In this document: positions 1 to 7,085 of the stretch, one piece after another
Layout of the letters: each line of letters begins with the position of its first letter
Numbering within the stretch: the first letter of the stretch is position 1
Assembly (NCBI GenBank): GCA_900544995.1
Contig: UQXC01000047.1
Span: forward strand, 1 to 16,158
Direction: 5' to 3'
Source of the DNA: an uncultured Collinsella sp.
GTDB lineage: Bacteria > Actinomycetota > Coriobacteriia > Coriobacteriales > Coriobacteriaceae
DNA length: 16,158 bases
Position numbers and translations under genes: made by a program
The notes under the pieces: model-generated
Told to the model about the DNA's origin: nothing
Databases searched by the model: none
What the model saw: the letters and a program-made list of their open reading frames with translations, nothing else

Positions 1-3
1 GAC

Positions 4-26
4 GGAAAGCACATTAAGTGCTTTCC
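4..26. repeat. Perfect 9-bp stem with 5-nt loop
   Basis: GGAAAGCAC (4-12) and GTGCTTTCC (18-26) are perfectly complementary around the loop ATTAA. Only three T follow on the plus strand, and the minus-strand side reaches the window edge after three bases. It may be the terminator of a neighbouring gene outside the window, but the U tract that would confirm this is weak or not visible. Confidence 0.5.
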
Positions 27-191
27 TTTGCGTGCGGAACTCGCGACAAACTTAATCGCCCCGCCCGGCGGGCGAGCTGCGGAAACTCGGTCGGTCCAGA
101 GCAATATCGGCGGAACGGAATTCTGGCTGAGGATCTGTTCGCGACAAAGACTCAATGGGCAGTTCCCTCTATGCCCTTCTGCAAGTTGCGG

Positions 192-242
192 TGAAATAGG
201 GACTGATTTTGCAGTTGAAACGTTTAAACGGTCCCTATTTCA
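192..242. repeat. 12-bp perfect inverted repeat with 27-nt spacer
   Basis: TGAAATAGGGAC (192-203) is matched exactly by GTCCCTATTTCA (231-242). The spacer contains the palindrome CGTTTAAACG (221-230) and a partial extra copy of the outer arm (GTTGAAA at 214-220, which can also pair with TTTCAAC at 238-244). No U tract follows, so a simple terminator is unlikely. The GGGAC/GTCCC core resembles the palindrome at 3479-3511, which suggests a dispersed intergenic element. Confidence 0.55.
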
Positions 243-264
243 ACGCACCTTACAGAAAGGAATG

Positions 265-303
265 AAAAAAGGCGGGGACTCCGGGTGGAGTCCTCGCCTT
301 TAT
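265..303 (-). terminator. Rho-independent terminator of the PTS permease gene
   Basis: On the minus strand, AAAGGCGAGGACTCC pairs with GGAGTCCCCGCCTTT around a 4-nt loop, with a single A-C mismatch, and is followed directly by TTTTTT. It lies about 35 nt past the permease stop codon. This is a textbook intrinsic terminator and shows the permease transcript ends here. Confidence 0.9.
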
Positions 304-336
304 TACAGGGGGCGATGTTATTCGCGAGCTGGAGGA

Positions 337-2340
337 TTAGACCAGGCGGGCGTTGATCGTCTTGGCGATCTCGACGGCGTCGGTGGAACCCTTGACGGTG
401 GCACGGAAGTCCTCGTCCATGAGCGCCTCGGCGACCTTGGACAGGATCTTGAGGTGCGTGGTACCGGCCTGGGCACCGGGGATGAGCAGGGCAATAGCCA
501 CGTTGACGGGAGCGCCGTCCATAGTGTCCCAACCGGTCACGCCGGACTCGTCCTTGACGACGATGACGGCAGCCTCGGTAATGGCGTCGGACTTGGCATG
601 CGGGATGGCGAAGCCCTCCATCATGCCCGTGGTGCCCTCGGCCTCGCGGGCCAGGAAGGCGTTCATCACGGCGTCGGCGTCGCTGGCGATACCGGCCTTG
701 ACAGCCTGGTTGGAAACGAAGCTCAGGGCCTCGTCACGAGAAGCGAAGTCCTCGGCGACAAAGACATTCTCGACCTTCACGAAGTCGGCAGCCTCGGCCT
801 TGGGGGCCTCGACGGCAGCGGCCTTGGGGGCCTCAACGGGCTTGGCTGCAGGAGCGGCCTTCTGGTTCTTCTCGAAGTCGTACTTCTTGAAGGCCACGAA
901 CAGGATGCCACCGACCACAGCGCCGATGAGGATCGCGAGGACCCAAAGCGGACCGTTCTCGACAACGGGCAGGACCAGGAAGCCACCGTGGGGCGCCGGA
1001 TCATGAACGTTGAACATAATGGTCAGAATCGAAGCGATAGAGGAACCGAGCATCATGATGGGCATGACGGGCCAGATGTTCTTGGTCATGAACGGAATGG
1101 CGCCCTCGGTGATGTGGGTGCAACCAAGGATGAGGTTGACGACACCGGCGTCGTGATCCTCCTGGCTGAAGTACTTCTTGCCGACAACGACGGCGAAGGT
1201 GGTGATCAACGGCGGAACGATGCAGGCGGCGGAGACGGCAGCCATGAAGTTGGTGCCGAAGTTGTAGGTATCGGTGCCAACACCGGCGGCCAGAGCCTCG
1301 GTGAGCATAGCGGTACCGGTGACATAAGCAGCCTTGTTGACCGGGCCACCCATGTCAAAGGCGCACATGCAGCCGATAGCAAGACCCAGGACAACGGCGC
1401 CAGAGGCGGACAGGCCCTTGAGGAAGTCCATCATGGCGGTGTTGATGGCAGCCATGGGGCCGGAAATGCCGAGCATGACCAGGCCGACGATAGCCGTCGA
1501 GAACAGCGGGTACAGGAAGATAGCCTTGAGGCCGTCCAGGTTCTTGGGCAGACCGGCAAAGACCTTCTCGAGCAGCAGGATGACATAACCGGCGAGGAAG
1601 CCGCCGACGATGCCGCCCAGGAAGCCGAAGCCCACGCCGGCGCCACCGGCGTCGATCATGCCGGTCTCGGCGTTAACAGGCAGGCCCTGGATGGCGATCA
1701 TACCGGCAACGAAGCCGGGGACGAGCGCCGGGCGCTTGCCGATGGATTCGGCGATGTAGGCGGAAAGCACCGGAACCATAAGGTTCATGGCGATGCCGCC
1801 GATGATCTTGAGCATCGCAGCAAAGCTGTTGTAGTCAGACGCCGTCGAATCGAAGGACGTAATGCCCCACAGGAACGAGACAGCGGTCAGAACACCACCA
1901 GCAACAACGAAGACCAGCATGTGGCTGACGCCGTTCATGAGGTGCTTGTAGATGATGTGGCCGATGGACTCCTTCTCCTCGACCTCATCCTCGATATCAG
2001 CAGCAGCTGCAACCGTGTCGTCACCCTTGGCGGCGAGCGCGCGGTCAATCAGCTTACCGGCGGCCTCAACGGACAGGGCCTTGGAAACACCAACGGAAAC
2101 CATGGGCTTGCCGGCGAAACGCTCAGCCTGGACATCCTTATCGGCTGCGACGACGACGGCCTTGGCACCAGCGATCTCACTCTTGGTGAGCTCGTTCTCG
2201 ACACCGACCTGGCCATGAGTCTCGACCTTAATAGTCAGACCGCGCTCGGCAGCTGCCTTCTCCAGCGCCTCCTTCGCCATGAAGGTGTGCGCAATGCCGG
2301 TCGGGCAACCGGTCGCGGCGATGATGTCAAACTTAGCCAT
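337..2340 (-). CDS. fruA: PTS fructose-family permease, fused IIB-IIC-IIA
   Basis: A 667-aa membrane permease of the phosphotransferase system that imports and phosphorylates a sugar, probably fructose or a relative. The IIB domain (about 1-105) has the phospho-cysteine motif TGCPTGIAHT, with Cys12. The IIC membrane domain spans about 125-486 with many hydrophobic segments. An Ala/Pro/Lys-rich linker (487-520) leads to a IIA domain (about 520-667), whose phospho-histidine is His581 in AIPHAK. The start at 2340 is chosen because AAGGAGGGACAC precedes the ATG and MAKFDIIAATGC is the natural IIB start; the open frame extends 24 codons further without family support. The gene is divergent from an RpiR-type regulator and is followed by its own terminator. 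No 1-phosphofructokinase (fruK), HPr or enzyme I gene is in the window. The substrate is inferred from family resemblance only. Confidence 0.93.
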   Translation of the reverse strand: MAKFDIIAATGCPTGIAHTFMAKEALEKAAAERGLTIKVETHGQVGVENELTKSEIAGAKAVVVAADKDVQAERFAGKPMVSVGVSKALSVEAAGKLIDRALAAKGDDTVAAAADIEDEVEEKESIGHIIYKHLMNGVSHMLVFVVAGGVLTAVSFLWGITSFDSTASDYNSFAAMLKIIGGIAMNLMVPVLSAYIAESIGKRPALVPGFVAGMIAIQGLPVNAETGMIDAGGAGVGFGFLGGIVGGFLAGYVILLLEKVFAGLPKNLDGLKAIFLYPLFSTAIVGLVMLGISGPMAAINTAMMDFLKGLSASGAVVLGLAIGCMCAFDMGGPVNKAAYVTGTAMLTEALAAGVGTDTYNFGTNFMAAVSAACIVPPLITTFAVVVGKKYFSQEDHDAGVVNLILGCTHITEGAIPFMTKNIWPVMPIMMLGSSIASILTIMFNVHDPAPHGGFLVLPVVENGPLWVLAILIGAVVGGILFVAFKKYDFEKNQKAAPAAKPVEAPKAAAVEAPKAEAADFVKVENVFVAEDFASRDEALSFVSNQAVKAGIASDADAVMNAFLAREAEGTTGMMEGFAIPHAKSDAITEAAVIVVKDESGVTGWDTMDGAPVNVAIALLIPGAQAGTTHLKILSKVAEALMDEDFRATVKGSTDAVEIAKTINARLV

Positions 2341-2362
2341 GTGTCCCTCCTTCTTGAGTACA

Positions 2363-2406
2363 GCGCCCGCGGGCGCTCCCCTACACGCGCTTCGATGCGC
2401 GTTTTT
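2363..2406. promoter_or_regulatory. Two hairpins in the permease mRNA leader
   Basis: GCGCCCGCGGGCGC (2363-2376) is a perfect 14-bp palindrome about 10 nt upstream of the permease Shine-Dalgarno sequence. ACGCGC (2385-2390) and GCGCGT (2397-2402) form a second stem. On the plus strand the second stem runs into five T (2402-2406), so it looks like a terminator for transcripts running away from the permease gene. On the minus strand both lie in the permease leader and could affect translation. Function not established. Confidence 0.4.
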
Positions 2407-2465
2407 CCACAACTGAAAGATACCAACCTACCGTCCGCGTGAGAAGAGCCAAGGTGCAATTCTCC

Positions 2466-2505
2466 GGTGAAAGGTTCTTTCATAACCGTAAACGGTAGGT
2501 GAAAG
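2466..2505. promoter_or_regulatory. Clustered operator-like repeats
   Basis: Three overlapping signals sit between the divergent genes. TGAAAG-GTT-CTTTCA (2468-2482) is a perfect 6-bp inverted repeat, ACCGT-AA-ACGGT (2485-2496) a second one, and GGTGAAAG occurs twice in direct orientation at 2466-2473 and 2498-2505. The 32-bp spacing of the direct copies is close to three helical turns. The cluster lies at and just downstream of the predicted permease transcription start, a typical position for a repressor. The adjacent RpiR-family protein is the obvious candidate binder; that link is inference. Confidence 0.5.
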
Positions 2506-2531
2506 TTTACCATCAACACTTGATACGGCAA
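2504..2531 (-). promoter_or_regulatory. Probable promoter of the PTS permease
   Basis: On the minus strand TTGCCG (-35, at 2526-2531) is separated by 16 nt from TAAACT (-10, at 2504-2509), which is preceded by TG at the extended -10 position. Transcription would start near 2497, giving a leader of about 155 nt and placing the repeat cluster over the start site. Judged by eye from consensus only. Confidence 0.4.
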
Positions 2532-2612
2532 GGTGTATCTTGTAATTGAAAATGCCCGCATACTATGGCATTGCAAATCAAATAAGATTTTCATGCCAAC
2601 CAGGAGCCATCC

Positions 2613-3470
2613 ATGACCGATAGTAGCAAGAGCGCACTTTCCCTCATTAGTACCCATCAGGGATACAGCGAGTCCGAGCAGCGCATTGTCGACTATATAT
2701 TGGAGCACCAGTCCGAGGCGCCGCGCCTCACGGCCGCTCAGCTCTCACGCGCCGCCACCACGTCCGAGGCGACCGTTTCGCGCTTCTGCCGCAAGCTTGG
2801 CTTTGGCAGCTTCCGCAGCTTTCAGTTTTCGTTGGCGAGGGATTTGGAAAGCCAGCGCAACGAGGGCCTGACTGACGAGGTCTCGCTCGACAATATGGAG
2901 CAGAGCCTCAAGAACATCTTGGCTGCCAAGGTGAGCGAGCTTAATGCGACCATCGACGGAATCGACCACGATACGCTGGCGGCTGTTGTGCATGCCCTTA
3001 AGCATGCAGGGGTTATTGAGTTTGCAGCTGTGGGCAATACGAACGCGGTCGCGCTCGATGCGACGTTTAAGTTTTCGCAGCTGGGCCTGCGCTGCATGGC
3101 GAGCACCATTAGCGAGACATCAATCGGCTTTGCGCTCACGTTACGCCCGGGTGACGTCATCGTGCTGCTCTCAAACTCCGGCAAATCGCGCCGACTGAAT
3201 CGCATGGCAAAAGCGGCTCGCAACTGCGGCGCAACCGTAGTCGTCATCAGCAGCGACAGCAAATCCCCGCTCGCACGTCTGGCAGACTACACTTTTAATA
3301 CCGTCAACCACGAAGCGCTGCTGACGACAGGCGACTTTGCGTTCTCTAAGATCAGCGCCACGATGATCATCGAAGTCATCTACAACTTCCTGCTGCCCGA
3401 GATTGAAGACGCTCGCGAGCATATCAGCTGCTACGAGGAGCTCATCCAGCCGGATAAGGTTGTGGAGTAA
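2613..3470 (+). CDS. MurR/RpiR-family transcriptional regulator
   Basis: A 285-aa DNA-binding regulator with the two-domain RpiR layout. The N-terminal helix-turn-helix region (about 1-77) carries the family pattern of a SESEQRIVDYIL helix, LTAAQLSRAATTSEATVSRF (about 39-58) as the recognition unit, and CRKLGFGSFRSF after it. The C-terminal sugar-phosphate isomerase-like (SIS) domain (about 125-255) includes the phosphosugar-loop motif LSNSGKS near 186-192. AGGAG six bases upstream of the ATG supports the start. It is the only plus-strand gene here and diverges from the PTS permease, so it most likely senses a phosphorylated sugar and controls that gene and perhaps itself. Whether it represses or activates, and the effector, cannot be read from the sequence. 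Confidence 0.9.
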   Translation: MTDSSKSALSLISTHQGYSESEQRIVDYILEHQSEAPRLTAAQLSRAATTSEATVSRFCRKLGFGSFRSFQFSLARDLESQRNEGLTDEVSLDNMEQSLKNILAAKVSELNATIDGIDHDTLAAVVHALKHAGVIEFAAVGNTNAVALDATFKFSQLGLRCMASTISETSIGFALTLRPGDVIVLLSNSGKSRRLNRMAKAARNCGATVVVISSDSKSPLARLADYTFNTVNHEALLTTGDFAFSKISATMIIEVIYNFLLPEIEDAREHISCYEELIQPDKVVE

Positions 3471-3478
3471 AAAGCGTA

Positions 3479-3511
3479 GTGGGACAAAAAATTCAGTCTA
3501 TTTTGTCCCAC
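3479..3511. terminator. Bidirectional terminator-like palindrome
   Basis: GTGGGACAAAA (3479-3489) and TTTTGTCCCAC (3501-3511) form a perfect 11-bp stem with an 11-nt loop between two convergent genes. The A/T tracts lie inside the stem, as in bidirectional terminators. On the minus strand a further CTTTTTA follows about 4 nt after the stem. It probably ends both the regulator transcript and the long efp-to-recN transcript. Its GGGAC/GTCCC core resembles the repeat at 192-242. Confidence 0.65.
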
Positions 3512-3529
3512 CAACACCGGTGATACAAC

Positions 3530-5158
3530 CTAGCCTCGAGCTTCTTCAAGCATCTGCTTGGCGTGGGCCAAGCTCGCCTCGGACTGATCGCCGCTCAACA
3601 TGCGGGCGATCTCGGCGGTACGCGCTTCGCCGGTCACCTCGTCCAAATGCGTCTGGGGAACATCGCCCGGTTCCTTACTGACAACATAATGTTTGTCGGC
3701 CATGACGGCGACCTGCGCCAAGTGGGTTACGACAATCACCTGATGCGTAGCGGCGAGATCTGCCAGCACGCCCGCGAGCGCACGCGCCGTGGAGCCACCG
3801 ACACCAGCATCGACCTCGTCAAACACCAGCGTATCGACACCGTCCGCGTTACCGAGGACAACCTTGCTTGCCAGCATGACGCGGCTGAGCTCGCCGCCCG
3901 ACGCAATTCGACGCAGGGGGCGCGGCGTCAAACCGGCACCGCTGCGGTATAGCAGCTCGTAGCTCGAAGGACCAACGGGCGTCCACTCAGCACGCGGAAG
4001 ATCGCGCGACTCCCAGACGAGCTCGGCGCCACCCATCTCCAGGCGCGCCATCTGACGGCCGACCTCGTGGCAAAAGCGCGGGGCTGCGGTATTCCGCGCG
4101 CGCTTAAGTGCCTTGGCGGCGGCAAACAACTCGCGCTCGGCGCTCCCGAGTGCCTCACGCGCCTTTTTGATCTGTTCATCTCCATCATCGACCAGAGACA
4201 GCAACTCTTGTGAGCGTTCGCGCATGGCAAAAACATCGTCCATGGTGGGACCCCACTGACGCAACAGGCCCTTGAGGTCGGAATACCGCTCACGCATGCG
4301 AGCGAGCTCGCGCGGGTCGAAGGCGACGCCATCACGATAGGCACGAAGCTCGTTCGCGCAATCCTCAAGGGAGATACAGGCATCCGAAAGCGCATCGGCA
4401 ATATCGCCCAGTTTGCGATCGACGGTAGCCATTCGGGAAAGCTCTGCCACGGCGCTGTTCACGGCATCGAGCGCTCCCCCTTCAGAGGCAAGCGATGCAT
4501 GGGCATCGTTAGCCGTGGCAACCAGTACCTCGGCATGTTCGGAGCGCGGCAGCAGTTCCTCGAGTTCCTCATACTCGCCCGGCTTGGGGTCGACCTCGCC
4601 GATGCGCTCGAGGGCAAAGCGCGCCTCCTCGACGCGGCTCCCCTGCGCACGCGAGGCCTCCTCAACGCGACGGACCTCCTTAGCGGCCGCGCGCGAGGCT
4701 TTAAAGCAAGCACGGTAGTGCTCGAGCGCCTCGAGCGCAGAGCGTCCCGCCCACGCATCGACCATCGCAACGTGATGCGCCGGATCGAGCAAGCGCTGGT
4801 GCTCGTGCTGGCCGCACAGATCCATCATCACGCCAACGCGCTCCGAAAGCTCGCGCACACTGGCGATGCGGCCGTCAATCTTCACGCGGCTGCGGCCCTC
4901 GGCAGAAAGGCTGCGCTGGACCGTGAAGCCCTCCGTGTCGTGCGGGCCGTCAAACAGGCGTGCCTCGACGCTCGCCAGCGCCTCGCCCTCGCGCACCGTC
5001 GACGAATCCGCGCGCTCGCCCAAAATAAGCTTGAGGGCCGAGAGCAGCGCGGTCTTGCCGGCGCCGGTCTCGCCAGTCAGGACAGTCAGGCCGGCACTCG
5101 GTACCAGCGTCGCCTCGCGAATGAGTGCAATGTTAGAAACCTGCAGCTCATCGATCAT
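3530..5158 (-). CDS. recN: DNA repair protein RecN
   Basis: A 542-aa SMC-like ATPase that acts early in repair of double-strand breaks. The N-terminal nucleotide-binding half has Walker A GETGAGKT at 29-36. The middle (about 150-340) is rich in Glu, Ala and Arg and is the predicted coiled-coil arm. The C-terminal half has the ABC signature SGGEL at 420-424, Walker B LVFDE at 444-448 followed by DAGVGG, and the H-loop His479. Length is near the usual 550-570 aa. It is the last gene of the efp operon; its ATG lies inside the end of nadK, with an 11-nt overlap that suggests translational coupling. The tlyA-nadK-recN order is common in Gram-positive bacteria. Confidence 0.96.
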   Translation of the reverse strand: MIDELQVSNIALIREATLVPSAGLTVLTGETGAGKTALLSALKLILGERADSSTVREGEALASVEARLFDGPHDTEGFTVQRSLSAEGRSRVKIDGRIASVRELSERVGVMMDLCGQHEHQRLLDPAHHVAMVDAWAGRSALEALEHYRACFKASRAAAKEVRRVEEASRAQGSRVEEARFALERIGEVDPKPGEYEELEELLPRSEHAEVLVATANDAHASLASEGGALDAVNSAVAELSRMATVDRKLGDIADALSDACISLEDCANELRAYRDGVAFDPRELARMRERYSDLKGLLRQWGPTMDDVFAMRERSQELLSLVDDGDEQIKKAREALGSAERELFAAAKALKRARNTAAPRFCHEVGRQMARLEMGGAELVWESRDLPRAEWTPVGPSSYELLYRSGAGLTPRPLRRIASGGELSRVMLASKVVLGNADGVDTLVFDEVDAGVGGSTARALAGVLADLAATHQVIVVTHLAQVAVMADKHYVVSKEPGDVPQTHLDEVTGEARTAEIARMLSGDQSEASLAHAKQMLEEARG

Positions 5159-6008
5159 GACGGACTCCGTAGAATACGCGGCTCACCGAGTTATAGAAGC
5201 TCTCGGGGCCGTAATCGAGCAGCAGCACATCTCCGGGCCCGCGGCGCACCGCCACGCTCTCAACGGTGCCATCGCAGGTAATAAACTGTCCATCGATAGC
5301 GATCGCCGGAACGCTCGGACGATCATCGGACATAAAGATTTCGACGACATCACTCGGCGAAGTCAAGAAGGCACGGGCCTGAATGGTGTGCGGCGCAATG
5401 GGTACGCAGACCATGCCCGTATAGTCGGGGCTCACGATGGGGCCACCGGCACTGAGCGCATACCCCGTAGAACCAGTCGCCGTGGACACGACCACGCCGT
5501 CGCCACGCAGTCGATCGATATGGTGGCCCGACACCGTGATGTCGAACTCGACCATATCGGACAGGGGGCCGCGCGTGAGCGCCATGTCGTTGAGGGCGAA
5601 TGTGCGCACGACATCCTTCGTACCGTCTTCGCGCACTGACACGATATCCGCAGCGATGGTGGCGCGACGGCTCACGTGCAGCTCGCCGGAAAGGGCGTCG
5701 CTCACGACCTTAAGAATGTCGCGCTCCTCGGGGCTCGCAGCAGTTAAAAAGCCCAGGTGACCATAGGAAAGACCGAGGATAGGAATCTCGCGATGGTTGA
5801 GAATGCGGGCAGCGCGCAGCAACGTACCGTCGCCGCCGAGCGTAATGACCAAATCAGAGCCGTCAATATCAGGCGTGCTCTGAATCTTCGATCGCTGGTC
5901 GGCAGCCCATGCGACCTCATAGCCCTGGCGCGTCAGCCAAAGCTCGAGCATCAGGCCGCTCTCGACCGCCTCTTGCTTGTAGTAATTGGGAACCAGAAAG
6001 ACCTTCAT
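5148..6008 (-). CDS. nadK: NAD kinase
   Basis: A 286-aa cytoplasmic kinase that phosphorylates NAD to NADP. Diagnostic motifs are GGDGT at 58-62, GHLGFL near 83-88, an ALND motif in the middle of the protein, and the glycine-rich ATGSTGYALSAGGP block, all in family order. The usual Asn-Thr before GHLGFL is Ser-Tyr here, a moderate variation. The ATG forms a 4-nt ATGA overlap with the tlyA stop codon, which fixes the start and implies coupled translation. The 3' end overlaps recN by 11 nt. This is the expected neighbourhood for an actinobacterial or firmicute NAD kinase gene. Confidence 0.95.
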   Translation of the reverse strand: MKVFLVPNYYKQEAVESGLMLELWLTRQGYEVAWAADQRSKIQSTPDIDGSDLVITLGGDGTLLRAARILNHREIPILGLSYGHLGFLTAASPEERDILKVVSDALSGELHVSRRATIAADIVSVREDGTKDVVRTFALNDMALTRGPLSDMVEFDITVSGHHIDRLRGDGVVVSTATGSTGYALSAGGPIVSPDYTGMVCVPIAPHTIQARAFLTSPSDVVEIFMSDDRPSVPAIAIDGQFITCDGTVESVAVRRGPGDVLLLDYGPESFYNSVSRVFYGVRHDR

Positions 6009-6808
6009 AGCGTTGCAGCTTTCTCGCTCAAAACCGATACCTGGGATTGCAGCTCATCGTCGGTACGTCCGCCGGGGGCATACCTCGTGCCGTACAGGAA
6101 AAACTCAACGTTTCCCTTGGCACCATGAATGGGCGACACGCACACATCGACCGGGAACAGCCCCTTGGCAGCAAAGAGTTCAACTGCCGCAACGAGTGTA
6201 TCGCGGCGCACGGCGGGATCGGTCACAATGCCGCCCTCGCCCACCAGCGCCGCCGGAGCCTCAAACTGCGGCTTTACGAGCGTGCAGAATGCACCCGTAG
6301 GCGCCACGCACGCCAGCACCGCATCGATAATGTTCGCGATGCTGGTAAACGAGACATCACACACTGCCAGGTCGATGGCGCCGGCATAGCCAAGCTCAGG
6401 CAGCTGCGTCACGTTTGTGCGCTCATGCAGCGACACGCGATCGTCCTGACGTAACGACCAATCGAACTGGGCGCGACCAACGTCCACCGAGACAACGGTC
6501 GCAGCTCCGCGCTTGAGCAGGCAATCGGTAAAGCCACCGGTAGAGCAGCCCACATCCAGACAGGCAAGGCCCGTCGGATTGATGCCAAACGCATCAAGCG
6601 CGCCTTCGAGCTTAAGACCGCCGCGGCCAACATAGGGAATGCGCCCCTTAACGTGCAGCGGCAGGCCCGGGATTACCTTAAGGCCCGGCGAAGTCAAACG
6701 CTCGCCCCCACTCGAGACCAAGCCCGCCATAAGAGTGCGAAGGGCATCCGCGCGATCGGCGCAGATGCCCTGTGAAATCAGTTCGTCATCAAGACGCACG
6801 CGTTTCAT
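6005..6808 (-). CDS. tlyA: TlyA-family rRNA 2'-O-methyltransferase
   Basis: A 267-aa protein of the TlyA/hemolysin A family. Characterised members methylate ribose 2'-OH groups of 16S and 23S rRNA and affect capreomycin sensitivity. Residues 3-60 form an S4 RNA-binding domain beginning KRVRLDDEL. The FtsJ-like methyltransferase domain has SAM motif I DVGCSTGGFTD at 85-95, with RGGLKLE (Lys67), CDVSF (Asp151), LVKPQFE (Lys179) and GNVEFFLY (Glu235) as likely catalytic positions. The start is uncertain: ATG at 6808 fits the family's usual beginning, but ATG at 6817 or TTG at 6820 would add only three or four residues, and none has a strong ribosome binding site. It overlaps nadK by 4 nt. Confidence 0.93.
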   Translation of the reverse strand: MKRVRLDDELISQGICADRADALRTLMAGLVSSGGERLTSPGLKVIPGLPLHVKGRIPYVGRGGLKLEGALDAFGINPTGLACLDVGCSTGGFTDCLLKRGAATVVSVDVGRAQFDWSLRQDDRVSLHERTNVTQLPELGYAGAIDLAVCDVSFTSIANIIDAVLACVAPTGAFCTLVKPQFEAPAALVGEGGIVTDPAVRRDTLVAAVELFAAKGLFPVDVCVSPIHGAKGNVEFFLYGTRYAPGGRTDDELQSQVSVLSEKAATL

Positions 6809-6843
6809 GAATGCCATCAACCATTCGTATCCGGAGATGCGGC

Positions 6844-7083
6844 CTAGCTATCCTGGGATTCGTTTGCCGCATCCTCATCGTATTCCTGTTCGAGCTTGTC
6901 GGCCTCACGCGGCGTCAGCTCAAACTTGTCGACCATATCGACCGCGCGGGAGCCCAGCTCAATCGCTTCGTCAAACAGATCGAGTGAACGCTCCAAGGAC
7001 GTATCCTTGGAGCGAACGGTAGCGATGATCTGATCCAGACGGTCCGAGATCTCATCAAAGTTGCGGACGGAACCCTCTGGCAT
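6844..7083 (-). CDS. xseB: Exodeoxyribonuclease VII small subunit
   Basis: A 79-aa protein matching the XseB pattern: FDEISDRLDQIIATVR, then a helix with SLERSLDLFDEAIELG, and an acidic tail (DEDAANESQDS). XseB binds the large subunit XseA in the enzyme that degrades single-stranded DNA from both ends. GAGGAG seven bases upstream supports the ATG. It begins 2 nt after nusB ends. The large-subunit gene xseA, often next to it, is not in this window, so the partner must be encoded elsewhere or be absent. Confidence 0.92.
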   Translation of the reverse strand: MPEGSVRNFDEISDRLDQIIATVRSKDTSLERSLDLFDEAIELGSRAVDMVDKFELTPREADKLEQEYDEDAANESQDS

Positions 7084-7085
7084 GG

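Larger units (their letters stand above)
1..264. other. Intergenic stretch with no convincing gene
   Basis: No recognisable coding sequence. A minus-strand frame is open from about 239 to the left edge, but it has no plausible start or ribosome binding site and matches no family I know. The plus-strand frame that enters here is only the antisense shadow of the permease gene. The stretch holds a short hairpin at 4-26, a 12-bp inverted repeat at 192-242 and a 10-bp direct repeat (TCGCGACAAA at 41-50 and 139-148). It could be a decayed gene or a spacer with dispersed elements. Confidence 0.5.

Noticed and set aside
41..148. A 10-bp direct repeat TCGCGACAAA at 41-50 and 139-148
   Set aside because: Only two short copies with no terminal inverted repeats, target duplication or gene between them; could be chance.
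1..239. A minus-strand frame open for about 79 codons
   Set aside because: No usable start codon or ribosome binding site near its beginning, no recognised motif, and it follows the permease terminator. A decayed or partial gene cannot be excluded.
28..2442. An 804-codon open frame on the plus strand
   Set aside because: It lies opposite the permease gene for almost its whole length, is Gly/Asp/His-rich with no family motif, and results from high GC at third codon positions of the real gene.
4499..5281. Plus-strand frames of about 260 codons across recN and nadK
   Set aside because: They cross the boundary of two well-supported minus-strand genes and show no domain signature.
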